From Hydractinia symbiolongicarpus (lineage: Eukaryota > Cnidaria > Hydrozoa > Anthoathecata > Hydractiniidae): a stretch of 64,000 bases of DNA. The notes beneath the pieces were generated by a model that worked only from the letters and a program-made list of their open reading frames with translations, was not told the DNA's origin and did no database searches. The translations under genes were made by a program, and so were the position numbers. Location of the stretch: contig NC_079887.1 in NCBI RefSeq assembly GCF_029227915.1, positions 9,300,001-9,364,000 on the forward strand, given 5' to 3'. Positions 34,951-48,557 of the stretch are shown here, piece after piece. Within the stretch, counting starts at the first letter, position 1; each line of letters starts with the position of its first letter.

Positions 34951-37900
34951 ATGTACGTAAGCATTTTCCTATTTCTTTTTGGGGCTGCAGACAATTATTT
35001 TCTGTATGAGAAAAAGATATTTACTTTTGTCAACGGAACGACAAATAGTTCGACTCCCTTTAAAGTCATATCATCTATCAACGAGTACAACACGGAGGGT
35101 TCAAAAAGAGATCGAAGAATTAAAAGGTTGTTGAGGAAACAAGACTCGTTAAAAATCCCTGGCAATTTCAATTATCCTTCTAAAACACCACCAGCCAATA
35201 AAAGTGGCCAGGTAAAAACTTTAATTCTGTCTTTTTAAAGAAAATTTTGAAATTGTTTAACTTACTTGTCATTAGCCCATAAGTGAAATCAACGGAGACT
35301 CACCCGTCGTTACACGCAGCTACCATCTTAGGTTCACAGACAGTTTTTGAAAAGGTATTTTGTGCAACTAGATAGCCAAAAATAAGGATTGGTAAGTATA
35401 ACATATAAAAAAACAATAATTTTTGCTAATGATAAAAAACTTATACTAAACTGGTTAAGAACTTTAGCTACAAAAATCATAGAAATACTATTTGCAAGCT
35501 GGCTAGGCTGTTCCTCACTTCGCTTCAGTAGAACTACTACAAAATTGCATAGATACAGACAACGTGTATTAGTGTATAAAAGACTAGACTAAGATTTTTC
35601 CACGGGTTCGACTTTGCAGGTATTTCGGTCCTCATATTATGGCGCTCGAACATATTCCGGGCATCGCTACTTTGTGCAGATTTAGGACAAAATAGCGAGT
35701 CAGCTGCCATTTTGAACAAAATACGGATATTAATGAAGGAGACTACTGCTATGTGTGCTATCCCTTTTATTTATAATATTTGTACATGTTCATCTCCTAT
35801 GTGCAGAGCATCAATGAAAGTAATAAATAAAAAGTCTAAGTCTATCAACAATGTGACTGCTGACAATGCATAAGTGACACTATTCGTATACAATAAGTGT
35901 TATAACTTTTCCGATAAATCAAAATATTTATTTTTTGAAAATGTTGGATTGTGAAAAAGAAATAACAAAAGAGAAAAAAACTGATAACAATGGATTGTTG
36001 GTACCATGTTGCTTTAATTTTATATTCTGTTTTAGACTTTCAAAGCATCGTTCAATGATGGTCGAATAACATATGTAGAAGTTCTAGATGAGTTCAAGTA
36101 AAATATTCATGTGTATTGTATCTCATTACTACTAAACTTCTTTAATACATAGCTAAGTTTATCATGTTTTTCACTGTCTAGTTTTGATGGCAATAAAGCC
36201 ACACCTGTTCACATTTCTACATCTTGGTACCGACATAATCAGGTAGAAAGCATAAACCATACACCAGGGAAATTGACAGAAGCAGTAGAGAATGGTAACA
36301 TACTCAATGTAACAATGTCACTCGAATGGAAACAATTATCACAAAATGAATCAAACTTACTTAATGAAGACAAAGAATGGGAGATAGGTAACATTATATA
36401 GTATCTCCCAAAATTACTACTGCTGAGTCAATCATTTATTTAACACCCCTCTCACACACCCCCTTTCTCCTACCTTTTTTTCCTCCCCATTCCTATCTTC
36501 TAAAAAGGAAGAGTTACGGACATGATAATTTGCATGCGTATAGCCCTTGATAGGGTAAATAAAATATGACATAAAAATTGATGATGTTAATGACTTTTGA
36601 TGATGTCATCATTTTTAAAAATGCCTGATTTTTTTTGCAACATCGTGCAGGTCGTTTGAGGACAAAAATGATAAGAAACAAAAAAATTTAACGAAGGATT
36701 GAAAAAAGTGAGACTTACCAGTATGCATTCAAACGTCAATAGGATAATATACACAATTCCGTACGATATCACCGTTTTAGACACACTACATCCCGAAACT
36801 CCGAAACCCCGAAACCCTGAGAGGCGTACATGTGATTTAAAAGAAAACCAAGTATTAGCTAACTATCATGTCTTGTGATTACTCAACATTGATACATTGA
36901 TATTAGGGTCTGTGAGAAAGAAAACTAAATCATTTTTTCAGCAGTTACATCTCGATCATTGTTATAACAGAAGGTGAACAGAAATTGGGTTTAATGATAA
37001 AATATTGTAGGGAAAAGTTCTGAACATCTTAAATTTTCCAATAAAAGAAACTCAATCAGCAAATTAAATTTTTTTTTATCAAAATTAAATTACTGTTCTT
37101 GCTTTTTAGACGAATACTTGTGTTACTATGAAGGGACGTCTGCTAAATTGAATCCATTTGGAAAATGCGTGATACCTTACGTTGACATTATAGAACATTT
37201 TTTAAGGCTATGGAAAGAACATGCCATTCCAGAAGCTACAAATGGACAGAGATGCTTAGCAACTAATAACATTAACAGAGTTTTAGGTCATCCATGTGGC
37301 GTTATTAGAGAAAGACATATCAAGCAAGTTTGTAAGGTAAAGGAAATGACTTGGATTACTTCTTAATTGTTTGTTATAGTTAGCTACTTACTCACGATAA
37401 TCTCTTCAGTTCTGTGTTGCGCTGAAGGAACCTCGTCCCCAGAATCTTATGGCCCCTGAGATGAGCCGTTATTGTGGGGCGACGCTATCAACTTCATCAA
37501 CACGGCAAAATGCCCCGTGAACGAGGTTGGTGGTGAAGAGAACAGGGTCCTGAGAAGGGGATCCTAGCGCGTTTAAGGTCTAATTTAAACAACAGACGAC
37601 GTGTTCAAATATTATTATGCTAAGCGCTAAGCAATCAGGCTTCATTTTCATTATACAGTCTCGGCTGTAAATTGCACCCCCGCTATCTTCTGCACTGGAA
37701 GCAAATCCTCAACCACAAAGCTACAAGTCGACATTGACATGTGTTTTTTGTATTTGTTTTATGGACAGTATTACCTAGGACTTTGTATATAATTAAGCAA
37801 TGACGCATAGAATTGATAGTAAACCTACTTATACCGTGTTAACAATAAAAGTAAACGTATTTAAGCCATCAAGTTTTTACTCTTCTATGTTTAGAACGAC

Positions 37901-40229
37901 ACTTGGCATAAAATAAAATACATACATCCAATTGATCAATTTCTTCCTGTTGGAGAAAAAGAGTGGTACCAGGTAAGCAATCGGGTAGTTGTATTTTGTG
38001 TGTTTGTAACATGTAACCGGGTCGTGCTACAGCTGTCACATATATAAATTTGCAGCTGAAAAGGAATATAGTATCAGTTCATAAGTATAGTACAGTGTTT
38101 TTTTCTTAAAATTCTTAATTAGAAATAGCACAACTTGTCTGCATTTTGTTATGAGAAGGATAAGTCCTCCCTCTTAATCATTGCTATGTAGAACAATAAA
38201 AAAAAATGTTTTTGTTTTTTGTTGTTGACTGTTGAAATTGTTGACCGTCACCCTTCAGTCTTGAAGTGTAGAAATATTTCACTCTTGGCAAAAGCGATAT
38301 CTTAAGCCTTGTGTGATGTTTATTTAAGTCATTCGTTTGCAATTACCATCTTTATACTAAATAAAAACTTTCCCTTTCAGTTTGATACGAAACCAACGGC
38401 ACTTGGAATAACTTCAAATATCTCATATGGATTGTAAGATACTTAAAATCTTCAGACATATAACATTCATATATTTTTATGTCCTAGATTGAAAACTTTT
38501 TTCTAATCACCGTTGTCACTAATATTATATTAATCCTTGTCTCAGGCTATTCTACGCCTCTAAGATGTTGGCGGAACTGCTTCGTGATATGCTGCATAAC
38601 TTATTTGTTGTTAAAAAGTGCAGCACTAGTATCAGGAAAAGTGACCCTTGAACGAATAACTGCAGTCTGTTCATATCTTATTCTCTACCTCTGATAACTG
38701 TGCTAAGCAAATCAGCGTTTTATATATTTTTAAATTCAGCTAAATATTCCATTAAAATCAGTCTCGTAATTTTTTCCACACAATTTTACACCAATTACCG
38801 ATTTTGAAGTTTTAAATTTGTAAAAGATGTCGACAATTTCCATGAGAATATTATTAAAATAAATACAATGAGCAGAGGTTTTTTTTAAAAAATAAAGACT
38901 TTCTTTTATTTCTAAAAAATAGTTATGAACGCCAGACGTTAAGACACTAAAATTCTTATCGGTCAGCGTAGTGTGACATCATAAGTAAATGCTCATTAAC
39001 TGCTTAAGGATGTTGAGTGGTAGCCTTTCTACCAGTGAGATGTTGTACACCTAAATGTTCATATGACCTTACTTCCAAGTGTCGTACAGTTTTACCGACA
39101 ACAAGTTAAATTAAAGCTAAATAAAAGGATTTGTCAAATGTCGTACACATGTGTTGTTTGTTTGTTATCAGACATAAATACCCGACAAGTTAAATTTACA
39201 GTCACAAAACAATCTTCAGCCTGCTTCCAATCCAATATATTTTGAAACACCAAGCGCTTAGTATCTAAGCATGCGCATTAGAATGTTTTTCTTGATGCGA
39301 TGGCTGTGCCAGCTTTTGAAGTTAAGACCAGTTGCATAAACAATCTTTTTTAAAGATCACGAAAAACTCAACCAAAAAAACGCTGCAATCTTTAATGTAA
39401 TTGCAATTGAATATATCGAGTCCCGACGTTCAAACGTCATCGCTCTAAAGTAGTGCCTAGAATCTAAGCGCCGTGACGTCGGCTATCAACATGTTCAATT
39501 TCAGTTATACTAAAAATTGTATAGCAGTGTTTTCATTTGCATGCCGAGATACTTAATGGTGGACGCTGCACTCAAGAACGCCTTTAATGAACAGAAGCCT
39601 ATTGTCAGCATAAAATTTATCCTCTTCTGTGTAAAATTCTCCCTAAAATCACTCTATATTTTATTTTTAGCAACAGATTTAAGAATGCTTACGACATCAA
39701 TTTTACAGTTTTATTCAGTAACTGGACATTTGATTTTCCAAAAGGATTTTTATATAATTACCGAGACCAAAGCTTTGTGAAAGAAAAAAACAAGCTGGAT
39801 ATATTCTATTGGACCGAAGACGAAGCTGAGAAATCAGGTTGAAAGTTACTTTCGAAAGTCGATTGTTTTCTGTTCGAGAACTTTTAATATTACCTAGGAA
39901 TTTGCTGAAAATGTGTCACTGCTTATTTTTTTTTTGCAAAAAACCTTTTTTATTTTATAGAACGCACAATTCCGCCATCTTTTTTCATAATGGCGTATAT
40001 TATGATTGGACCAGCAACAGTCCTTGTGCTTTCGTTGGTTTTGAGGTTACTCACGTGTTCAAAGCATGCATTCAACTTAAAAGTTTGGCAGTTCAAAAAT
40101 AAAAACATTGATATGGAAGCAGCATCGTCTTCTTTTAAAAAGGAGTCACAACGTATTGCAAAAGAAGAACACGAAGAACGAGTAAGGGAAGCATTAAAAG
40201 ATGAAGGTTACGACATTGAGCAAGTATAG
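34951..40229 (+). CDS. Unrecognised single-pass membrane protein, tandem paralogue A (eight exons)
   Basis: Predicted 440 residues; family not recognised. Exons: 34951-35211, 36036-36097, 36182-36387, 37110-37336, 37895-37972, 38381-38433, 39671-39837, 39961-40229. Junction phases (0, 2, 1, 0, 0, 2, 1) all agree. A signal peptide (MYVSIFLFLFGAA) precedes an ectodomain of about 340 residues with many N-glycosylation sequons (for example VNGTTNSST, ILNVTMSLEW, DINFTVLFSNWTF) and five cysteines in exon 4. Exon 8 carries one membrane helix near residues 359-379 (YIMIGPATVLVLSLVLRLL), then a Lys/Glu-rich cytoplasmic tail of about 55 residues. The donor after exon 7 (cag|gttgaa) is weak. Type I topology is inferred. 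Paralogue B at 51181-58788 keeps every exon and phase. Membrane receptor or adhesion roles are possible but unsupported. Confidence 0.85.
37429..37531. mobile_element. Palindromic MITE, CCTCGTCCCCAG family, in intron 4 of paralogue A
   Basis: The left end aacctcgtccccagaatctt and the right end tgccccgtgaacgaggttgg pair imperfectly. The internal cttatggcccctgagatgagccgttattgtgg is shared with the copies at 56400 and 60961, defining one subfamily. Confidence 0.6.
38434..39670. other. Intron 6 of paralogue A
   Basis: No gene or element could be defined. Short open frames on the plus strand (39063-39245, 39517-39780) lack coding character; the second runs into exon 7. Confidence 0.5.
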
Positions 40230-43200
40230 CAAAAAAAGCAAATTTGACTTGTGTGTTGCTGATGTTATGAAACATACGAAAACACTTCAGCTACATTTGT
40301 TTGCCAAGTAAAGTCTTGCAAATGATAAATATTACGGACCATTTTTAAAGCATTTATAACTGAAAGATGTTCAATGCACCACAGGATTATTTCAAGCCAA
40401 GAATTTTGTGATTGTCAAAAACATGCAAAAATATCAATATGATAAACTTGCGTATTATAAGTAAACTAGTCCTAAATTTGTTTACAAATTGGCAAAAAGG
40501 CTTGAAATAAAAGATCTGTTTAAATGTAGGGTTTTAAACCTGATGACGAGTTATAGATGAAAACAGATCGTGTATTTTAAAAACATGTTGCATTTTTGCC
40601 TGTCAATTTTGACGCATCAGAAGTAACATTTAAATAGTTTGGCGCATGCGTATTTGCACACCATATTTAACTGTGAGTTGTCGTTTATCACAAAATTATA
40701 AGTACGTCCTACTGACAAAAAAGTGAAGAACGTATAAAAATTAACCGGAATATCAAATTCGTACATATAACTGAGTACGTATAAAACAAAAAGAAAAAAG
40801 TGATTTTTACTGGAGTTCCCCTTTAACAACAATCTAGATTAACATGTGATAATTTTATTTTTTTGCTCACAATCAATTTTGTAACGGTGGTATGATTAAT
40901 TTTGCAACTTTCTTGAAAATTATTCCACAAAATAAAATTGCTGTGTCATTCTCGTCCCCAAAACCTCGGTTTATCTTAGCAAGCTCTGGGGTCGAGAATG
41001 TTGCTGCTGGGTGGTTTTTTAAGCTGAGCGGGATAACTGCAGGCCGTTGTGTTTTTTTACCCATCGCAGAAAAGTTCTTTTTTAAATAATTCAACAAGTA
41101 TGCGACGTAAATAAACCTACATAAGGCCGGGGCAAATCAAGGCAACCTTTTGAGCAACATTACCCGTCAACATTTGTTGACAAACATCTTGACTCGATTT
41201 GTTATGGGTATCAACATGTTTGAGGAAAAAAAATGATGATCAACATAACTTTTTTATTATTATGAATTAATCGTGAAACTGATTGACCTGTACGAAGAAA
41301 ACCCTGTCTCTGGGACATTTCTATAGATATTGCTATATCTTACTTGTTATGCGGATGGGTGATTGATTTTTTTTGTTCGTTTGTTGTGTATATTATTCCC
41401 TCTTTACGACAAGATTCGAATATATTTCTTCGAATTTACATTAGTTCTATTTTTAATCTATTAGCTCCTAAGACAAAAATATTCTTTAAGTGCCGGTCAT
41501 ATTCTTTGCACGAACAGAGGAAAAACAATTCTTACTGAACAGAGAAAATGCATATCACTTTAATTAGCTGTGGAACACACAGCTTCTAGGTTCGGCTGAA
41601 AGCTCGAACAAAATCCTGATCTTCTGGGATTTAAGTGAAGATATGCATATCTCGGAAGTGGTTAGTAAAATTGAATTTTAATCTGCCATTTTAAAAGCTG
41701 CATGCTCAGGTTTGAAAAAGATCTCTTTTTGTCTTGTAAATGCTGCGTATGTTTTCTATACTATCACACCTATGTAAATCTTAGTAAAATGTTTTATATT
41801 ATTTTGGCTATCACAAACGTATATGGCAGACCAGCTACCGTAGTCAGTGTCAGTTAGATGGCAATTTAATACATACAGACAGCTAGCTAGCTCTATTTTG
41901 TGCTTTTCTCTCAAGTTTTCCATTTAGTTTTGTATGAGTCCATTTTGGACTAGCCATTGTTACTTCTTGTGTTGTTTTTTAACAACCTAAAGGTAGCCAC
42001 AAAGTAGTAGGGAGGCATATACAGCCTTTGTAATAATAATCCTGCAAATTTTAGCTATAATGCTTTTTTCATACATCATAATTTATTGTGTTTGCTTCAC
42101 AGCAATAGAATAAAATAATTTATCCTAGTGGTATGAACGAGCTTCGATGTTTACGTTTTGAAGGAATTTCCACGCTTGTGCATAAAATCTGAAAAATCGA
42201 CAGATTATAAAATGGGCCAGACTATATAGAAGAAGAAAGTTAAAATTCAGGGAAAACTGATAATTAGCATGTAACAGGACAGTTAGTCCACGCTTATACG
42301 ACTATAATACGGTGGAGATCTTTTTCGCTTAAATTTCCACAATTTTCTTTAATATGTCGATATTGTAATGTATGACTTTTCCATGTTTTTTTACGCCTGA
42401 CTGCGTCTTTTCAATGCTTTTCCATAAAATCAGCGTTGTCATTTCAAGAGCATTCATAAATTGAATCTGCTAATTATATATATATATATGGCTAATTGTA
42501 TAGTAACAGCTGTCATATTTGTTGTGATGAAAGCAAAGTCTGAATTTAGACGGTTAATTAGCCGGTATATATGAGTTTAAAAATAAATATCTTTCACGCA
42601 CAGTCGTTTCTTGTTCTTTTCTTGCTTTTTATTGAAGCATAACATGCTATGGAGCTAGGTAGATGACTATTGGAATATCAATATCGAAGAAAAGTACAGA
42701 AATTTAAGCAAATCAGATCTCTACCGCATAATTAATTAGCCGCACAAGCGGCTCATTTTACTGCATGTATCGTATAATTATCCTGTAATGGTTAACTAAA
42801 GTTAAAGGCTAATTATCAGTTCACCCTGACAGGTCAAGTTATGGTTAAAAAGTATCTAGTAGCATTTTTTCACTGATGTATAATGTAAATTATAATCTGC
42901 ATGCAAAAACTAGATTTTAATTTTAAGATCAAATTAAGATGCCTTCACTGAAAATTAAAGTTTGTAATAGGCTGGTTGGTCTACGGCTTATCGCATGCTT
43001 ATTTTGCCTGTCGATTTGTGCAAAAGATCTTGGAAATATATACAGCACCACATCACAATGGAACTAGTCTGAAATTGCTCTACCATGTCTCAAAGGGTAT
43101 TCTATTGAACTAGCCTTCAATCCATAAAACAACGGTTGACTATCCCAGATATCTTTAGATTTTCGCCCATGATATATCTTCTTATCATTCTTTTTCAGGC

Positions 43201-43803
43201 GTCCTTGGCACAAAATTACAATTCGGCTACCAGTTTAAATAAAATATGCATATTATTATTGAGCTCACTGCTCAGTGACTAAACAGGAGGGTTCTACAAC
43301 TTAGCCACCCTGTTTAATTTTTCCTTTATAAAACAATCCTTAAGCATTAGTTATGCTACCTAGATTGCAAAGTCAGCCTTTTGTTGCTTTAATGAATTTC
43401 TTATCTTCCATGCTTTAAAGTGTTTTCTCGATGCTGTATATATTTTATTGACATAAATTTTATTGACAGGGATATTGTGCTATTAAAACATGCTATTACT
43501 GGTACAACTTTTAACTTTTATTAGAAACCTTATTTACTTAAAAAATGATGTAACTTTTCTATTTGATTATATTTCAGTTTTGCGTTTGTGAAAAGTAATA
43601 AAAACGATTTTTAATAATTAGTCTAGCATCACCTGTTGCAAATGCTAGCCAAGCGAGTCTTAAGTTTTTATTGGTTTGCAATACGTTGATGATTAGAAAT
43701 AGGCTTTGTGTATCCTCAGTAACAAAAAAAACCCAGCTCCGCCATAACATTGGTTCCACAGCTTCATAGCTGTACAGCTATCTTGTTGTAATATGCTTAA
43801 AAG
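40230..43803. other. Intergenic region between paralogue A and the astacin gene
   Basis: No gene recognised. The first bases are the paralogue A 3' UTR, ending in aagtaaagtcttgcaaatg near 40310, which resembles the matching position behind paralogue B. Around 40900-41080 is a repeat with ctcgtccccaaaacctcgg and ctctggggtcgag halves, and GCTA runs occur at 41881-41893. Confidence 0.5.
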
Positions 43804-43804
43804 T

Positions 43805-43875
43805 TATTAAGATTTCGGATAACATCCGAAATCTTAATAGGTATTATCCCATAATACCATGGGATAATACCTATT
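43805..43875. repeat. Two overlapping perfect hairpins
   Basis: Hairpin 1 has 16-base arms at 43805-43820 and 43824-43839 (arm tattaagatttcggat). Hairpin 2 has 17-base arms at 43836-43852 and 43859-43875 (arm aataggtattatcccat). They share four bases, so both cannot form fully at once. No gene is included. Confidence 0.7.
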
Positions 43876-44575
43876 TATTTCAAATAACCGAATAACATTG
43901 TAGAAGTTCTGTACAAAACAGGTTACTGGCGACCTATTTAACTTTTTTACGTCGTACTTAAAAACGACGACTGTCATTTTCTTACAACTCTCTTGGTGCA
44001 GTCGTCCCAGCTATTGTTCTATTTTTTTAATTAAGTTTTTTTTAATTTAAATCAATTTAATCAACTGTCGTGAAATCAACTCTTAGACAATGTGAAAATA
44101 ACTAAAAAATAATCGCTATTGTTCGTTACTTTTTTTAATTAATCCTGAATGTCTGCATCAATGTGGGTGTTTTGTAGAGCTGGGTTGACACACCTGTTTT
44201 GTTTATCACTGTTTAAACTTAAAAAACGATACTTTGGGTGCAAATATTTAAACAAAAATATCAACAACTTTTTATTATGTGGAAGTAGCTGGTATCTCAA
44301 TTAAAATAAAAATGCTAATGACGGGGGACTGAAAATAAGATGGTTGATGCAAGAAATTAATTTAAATATGCAATCCGCTGTGTGTTTCTGTTTGTGTGTG
44401 TCCTTTACTTTTATACGTGCCATATATCATTTCTAAAATTTCTAAAATCAAATTTTTACTACCCCCTTATTATTTTCGTATGTGTCTTTAAACAGCTATC
44501 TTTTGAGAGCCAATTATAAATTGTAGGTAGCATGTTTTTTATTTAATTGTCTGTTTGAAAACTTCGACGTTCAAC

Positions 44576-46576
44576 ATGAGCAACTTCACCTTTTTGGTTC
44601 TATGCGCGGTTGTGGGTGTGGCATTGAGTCAGAGATTGTGGCCAAATGGTAACGTTCCATACGTGAGTACTATTAAGGCTGGTAAGTGTTACAAAGATCT
44701 GTTTTCGATTGATTCTGTTAAATCTGAAAGCGATGCTGCAAGATAAAAGATGTCGAATCATTTTTCTCTTGAATTATTTTATTAAAATAAAATTGACTAT
44801 CTGAAGCTTGCAGTGCTAACTATTACATTTGAAATCATGTAATTTGAACTTATTCAAGAATCATTTAAATCGAACAGACTCTTCGGTCCTTTTTACTAGT
44901 AAAGGATTTGCAAGAAAACTCCCTAAATTCGAACTTTCTTAATTCGAAAAATCGTGTAATCCGCACAAGTTTTGAGATCCCTAGATGATTCGAATTACAT
45001 AATTTCAACTGTACTAAAATTATATTTTGTGTTAACTAAAACGCTTCCCTAATCTATGTCGCTAGCTAGAGCGTCTTGTTGTTCAAAAATTTTTAAACAT
45101 TTTCGCTAGCCTACGTTGAATCTGGTTTCATTTAATTATTGTTAGCACATAAGAGCTAAAGCAAGTCATGACGTGCGCTAAACAACAAAAATAAGAACCC
45201 GTTGAAATTATTGATAAGGCGCTAAAACGGAAAACACTGGATTAGAGATTGTAGAAACTGTGTTAGAGAAACAGAGGAAAAGCACTTAACCTAATAAAAC
45301 ATGATTTTAATAGTAAACGCAATCAACGAAGCTTTGCAAGCAATCGAGGCTAACACCAAATGCATTACATTCACACAAAAGACAGCCGCTGACAAATACT
45401 TCATTGAATTCAAACATGGAGGAGGGTAGATATTTTTGTACTCTACGTTTTCTTTTCAAACATGTATCTACCTGACATATTGCAGGAACTGCTTATCAAT
45501 ACTTTTAATATACATATATTTCTTTTAAATATCTTTTTACAAAAATAATTGTAAACACGTGTTATTGTAACTCCATAGATTTGAGAAGCTCGTCATATGC
45601 TCGACACATCAATGTTTGACCATAAGAACAAACTCATGTTTTAGAAAAAACTTATTAAACGCTTAAACTTGTATCTAACATTTTAGGACATTTTAAGCAG
45701 CCATTATGTTATGATGTACGCATACCGTTTTTAAGGTCAAACCTTCATAAATTTAGAACTGGATCTTTTTTGCTTGTAAGTTTTGTTTAATTAAGATGAA
45801 GGTTTGACCGCTAAAAGTGCATGTTGTACACTAAAGGAGAACACGAAAGGAGAGCACGGAAGAAGAGCACTCCACCTGCAAGAATTCTAAGAATTATTAT
45901 ATGTCTAGATGTTACTCCTACGTTGGTATGATGACGCGTACAAACCCGATTTATCTGTCACCACCTTGTTACCGAAGCAAGGATATTGTCATGCATGAAG
46001 TAGGACACGCCTTAGGTAGGTGTCCGAATCTGTTTTACGGTACAGTGAGATATAATACAGTTAACTCCGGATAACTCGAGCCTTCAAATGGACCGAGGAA
46101 AACAGCTCTACTGAACGAGTGTTTCAGTTAAACGAAGCTCCCGGTATATTCTATTCCGGATATATTCTAAAATAAGATTATAATTAGAAAGTTTAAAAAG
46201 TTTGAGTCATCGAAAGAATTTAGTCTTAGGGGGAGAACGAAGAATAGGTCGAGTTAACGTATGTTCGAGTTATCCGAGGTGTTATTTAACCCAAGTTTTT
46301 TATAAGAGCTCAAGTGACCCAAATAATTTGAGATAATGAAAAAAATAATTACTTTTTTCCTGTGCCAAGAAAACGAGAACAAGTTTGGAAAAAACTTGCA
46401 TATCGTTTTTCTTTTCTAAAAAATCTGGTAAGAATGAAAATTTGTGCCATTTTCCCTACTTATATTGTTCTTCATTATTTTTTTTAGGTTTAAACCAACA
46501 TCCTGGACAAAAGCCATCGTCAGCTCCACTTGGCAAAGCTGATTTTGAAAAATTAAACAAAATGTATACATGTTAA
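44576..46576 (+). CDS. Miniature astacin-like metalloprotease (four exons)
   Basis: Secreted zinc metalloprotease of the astacin (M12A) type, predicted at only 137 residues. Exons: 44576-44681, 45314-45425, 45909-46015, 46488-46576, with agreeing phases 1, 2, 1. A signal peptide (MSNFTFLVLCAVVGVALS) is followed at once by QRLWPNGNVPYV, the usual start of the mature enzyme, so no propeptide is seen. Then come VNAINEALQAIEANTKCITF, HGGGCYSYVGMM and the zinc site HEVGHALG|LNQH, which fits HExxHxxGxxH. The C-terminal ADFEKLNKMYTC matches the family's end (D..KINKLYNC). Between the third zinc His and that end only about 17 residues remain: the family's long segment with the Met-turn (SxMHY) and its Tyr ligand is absent. 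Average astacin domains are near 200 residues. The missing exon was not found in the 472-base last intron, which holds a pogo-like repeat. It is either a decayed gene, an unusual short form, or a model lacking an exon. Confidence 0.75.
44890..45013. mobile_element. Pogo/Tigger-like repeat fragment in astacin intron 1
   Basis: Strings such as ttcgaattacataatttcaactgta and aattcgaactttcttaattcga resemble the ends of the element at 46051-46290. Only one end is clear. Confidence 0.35.
45734..45809. repeat. Hairpin with 14-bp arms in astacin intron 2
   Basis: ggtcaaaccttcat (45735-45748) pairs exactly with atgaaggtttgacc (45796-45809). Probably a small fold-back element. Confidence 0.55.
46051..46290. 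mobile_element. Pogo/Tigger-like MITE in astacin intron 3
   Basis: The left end tacagttaactccggataac and the right-end segment gttcgagttatccgaggtgt are inverted around ccggataactcga. TA at the left border fits a pogo-type duplication. It occupies the intron in which the missing part of the astacin gene might have been expected. Confidence 0.5.
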
Positions 46577-47939
46577 GAAAAGAAAAACCTTTAACCCTAT
46601 TTCAATTTTTGTGCGTCACCATACTGTCCTCAAGAGGGGGAGACAAAGCCTGAAACTGTAGCTCGGAATTAAACTGCTTTATCTTTTTTAAGCAAATTTA
46701 AGTATTGCTTTTGGTGTTATCGCAACTATCTGAGTTAGAGTTTCTGTCAATGTAAAAAATCATTTTCTGCTCTAAGACAGTTAAAACTACACTCTATAGG
46801 TCCAATTACTATCTCAGCATATAGACGAAGTGTTAAAAGCAAGAAAACTCCATATCACGCTGCCATATGCTTATGTAAAAAACACAAACACAAATTAAAA
46901 ACTTAAACAATGCTAAGTAAGATGACATCATCTAGCGTTTTAGCTTTAAAACAATCACAAAACTGAAGACCAGATTTCACAAGGTCAAGTTCAAAAAGTT
47001 CAGTGGTATTAATTAAAGTTTAAAAAGATTGCGTCTAATTAAAATACAATGACATGATACGAAGAAAAACACATCAGAAGGATTGACTAAGGTTAAACAG
47101 TACTTTTAGCATATGCCTAAAAAATGTGCCAATCTATGAGTAAGCGTCATATTTATGTTTTTTCAAGGGACTCTGGGAGGTTAGAGTTAGTTTGATTGTT
47201 TTCCTTTCTTGTCTTTTTGTTTCACTACATTGTGTATCTTAGATAACACAAATTGAATAACCAGAGGGTGCTAGGGTTGTAGTTCACAGGATTTCAAACG
47301 AATTTTAATGAGCGATTATTTTAGCTGGTAACAAGGTAGAAAAAAGGGATATTCACATGCGTTTAAATACTGTAGCGTGCGTTTATTGACCATACTTTTG
47401 CATGAAAGTTCCAGTGGGATTTTCCTCCCAAATTTTAGCATTGAATAGTCCGTTTCACATTTTGTTCATTACATAGTATTTCGGATTTTTAACTCTTCTC
47501 ACGCAAGTGTATGTTGAAAAAAAAAGGTTATTTTCTTTTTATCTTTATTCTTTCGCTTCGTATAACGTGATAAATTTTTTAAAGGCCCTCCTCTCACTCT
47601 CGAACATCTGAATCGTGACGAAACAAGGATGAGCCGGTGGGAGTTCTGAAAACACACAATTGTCTCGATTAATCTAAAAATCTGAAATTGACAGAATTTA
47701 AGAAGGCAATTTTATTTTATTATATAGAAGTTTTATGACTATTTTAAGCATTACAAATTACACCTTCCTTAGATATTTGCTTAGTTAAAAACGAATGTTC
47801 AAATTTAAAAACGCCTGCATGTATAAGAACGAGCACAGGCAGGCGTCGGAATAAAACCGCTGTTTTATTCCGATAACTTTCACACTTTCCTAAATTCACT
47901 CGAATTAATTTCGAAATGCTGCATTTTTTATTTCATTAA
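46577..47939. other. Intergenic region downstream of the astacin gene
   Basis: No gene recognised. An ATTAAA at 46668-46673 is a candidate polyadenylation signal for the astacin transcript. Confidence 0.4.
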
Positions 47940-48200
47940 CTAGTCAATAAGGCCCGTGGAAACATCCATTGAGGCAGGATAAAAATGAAAAAGAAGAGTT
48001 ATTTGAATTTTAATGACGTCAGCAACCCATCCACAAAAAAAAATTTTGAACTTGCTTTCACGTTGCCTCTATTGTGTAGAGCTTAAACTGCTGATCAAGA
48101 AAATATATATGATTATGTGCTTTTAATGAGATATAAGGGTTTAAAAATTTTACTGACTTCAGCAATGTCCCTTCATGAACATATCCACTTTGCCCGTCAC
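47940..48200 (-). mobile_element. Helitron-like element, 5'-truncated copy
   Basis: On the minus strand the copy ends ...ggccttattgactag followed by T, with the sub-terminal hairpin partly mutated (gatgtttccac). Internal blocks gctgatcaagaaaatatata and ttgctgacgtcattaaaat-like sequences match the 62-64 kb copies. The 5' end is missing. Confidence 0.5.
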
Positions 48201-48557
48201 AGAGACACGGAAGTGGCGTATTATCTGACAGTGAAAGAAAGATGTTGCTTGACGTCAATAACTTGATAGATGTGTCGATTATTACGGCGCTGTTGAGAAA
48301 AAAGAACGAAGTTTTTCATCAAAATCTTTGCCAAAACTATCCTAGCCAGAATTTCTAACTACAGGGATAATTTCGTAATTCGCTCTGTCCTTATTATGAA
48401 TTTATTGAACAAAAACGAGTGGAATAATTAACAACATGTTTTTGGTGTTGGTTTGTATGCTAACAAAAGCTTTAGCGTATGTTTTTATCGTGCAACAGTG
48501 ACTCTACCGTTTCCTGCCTACTGTTCTGTCCTGCTATTTCCACTGTTGTTATATTTC

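Noticed and set aside
46016-46487. The missing Met-turn exon of the astacin gene
   Set aside because: No SxMHY-like string or open frame with splice sites; the intron is largely a pogo-like repeat.
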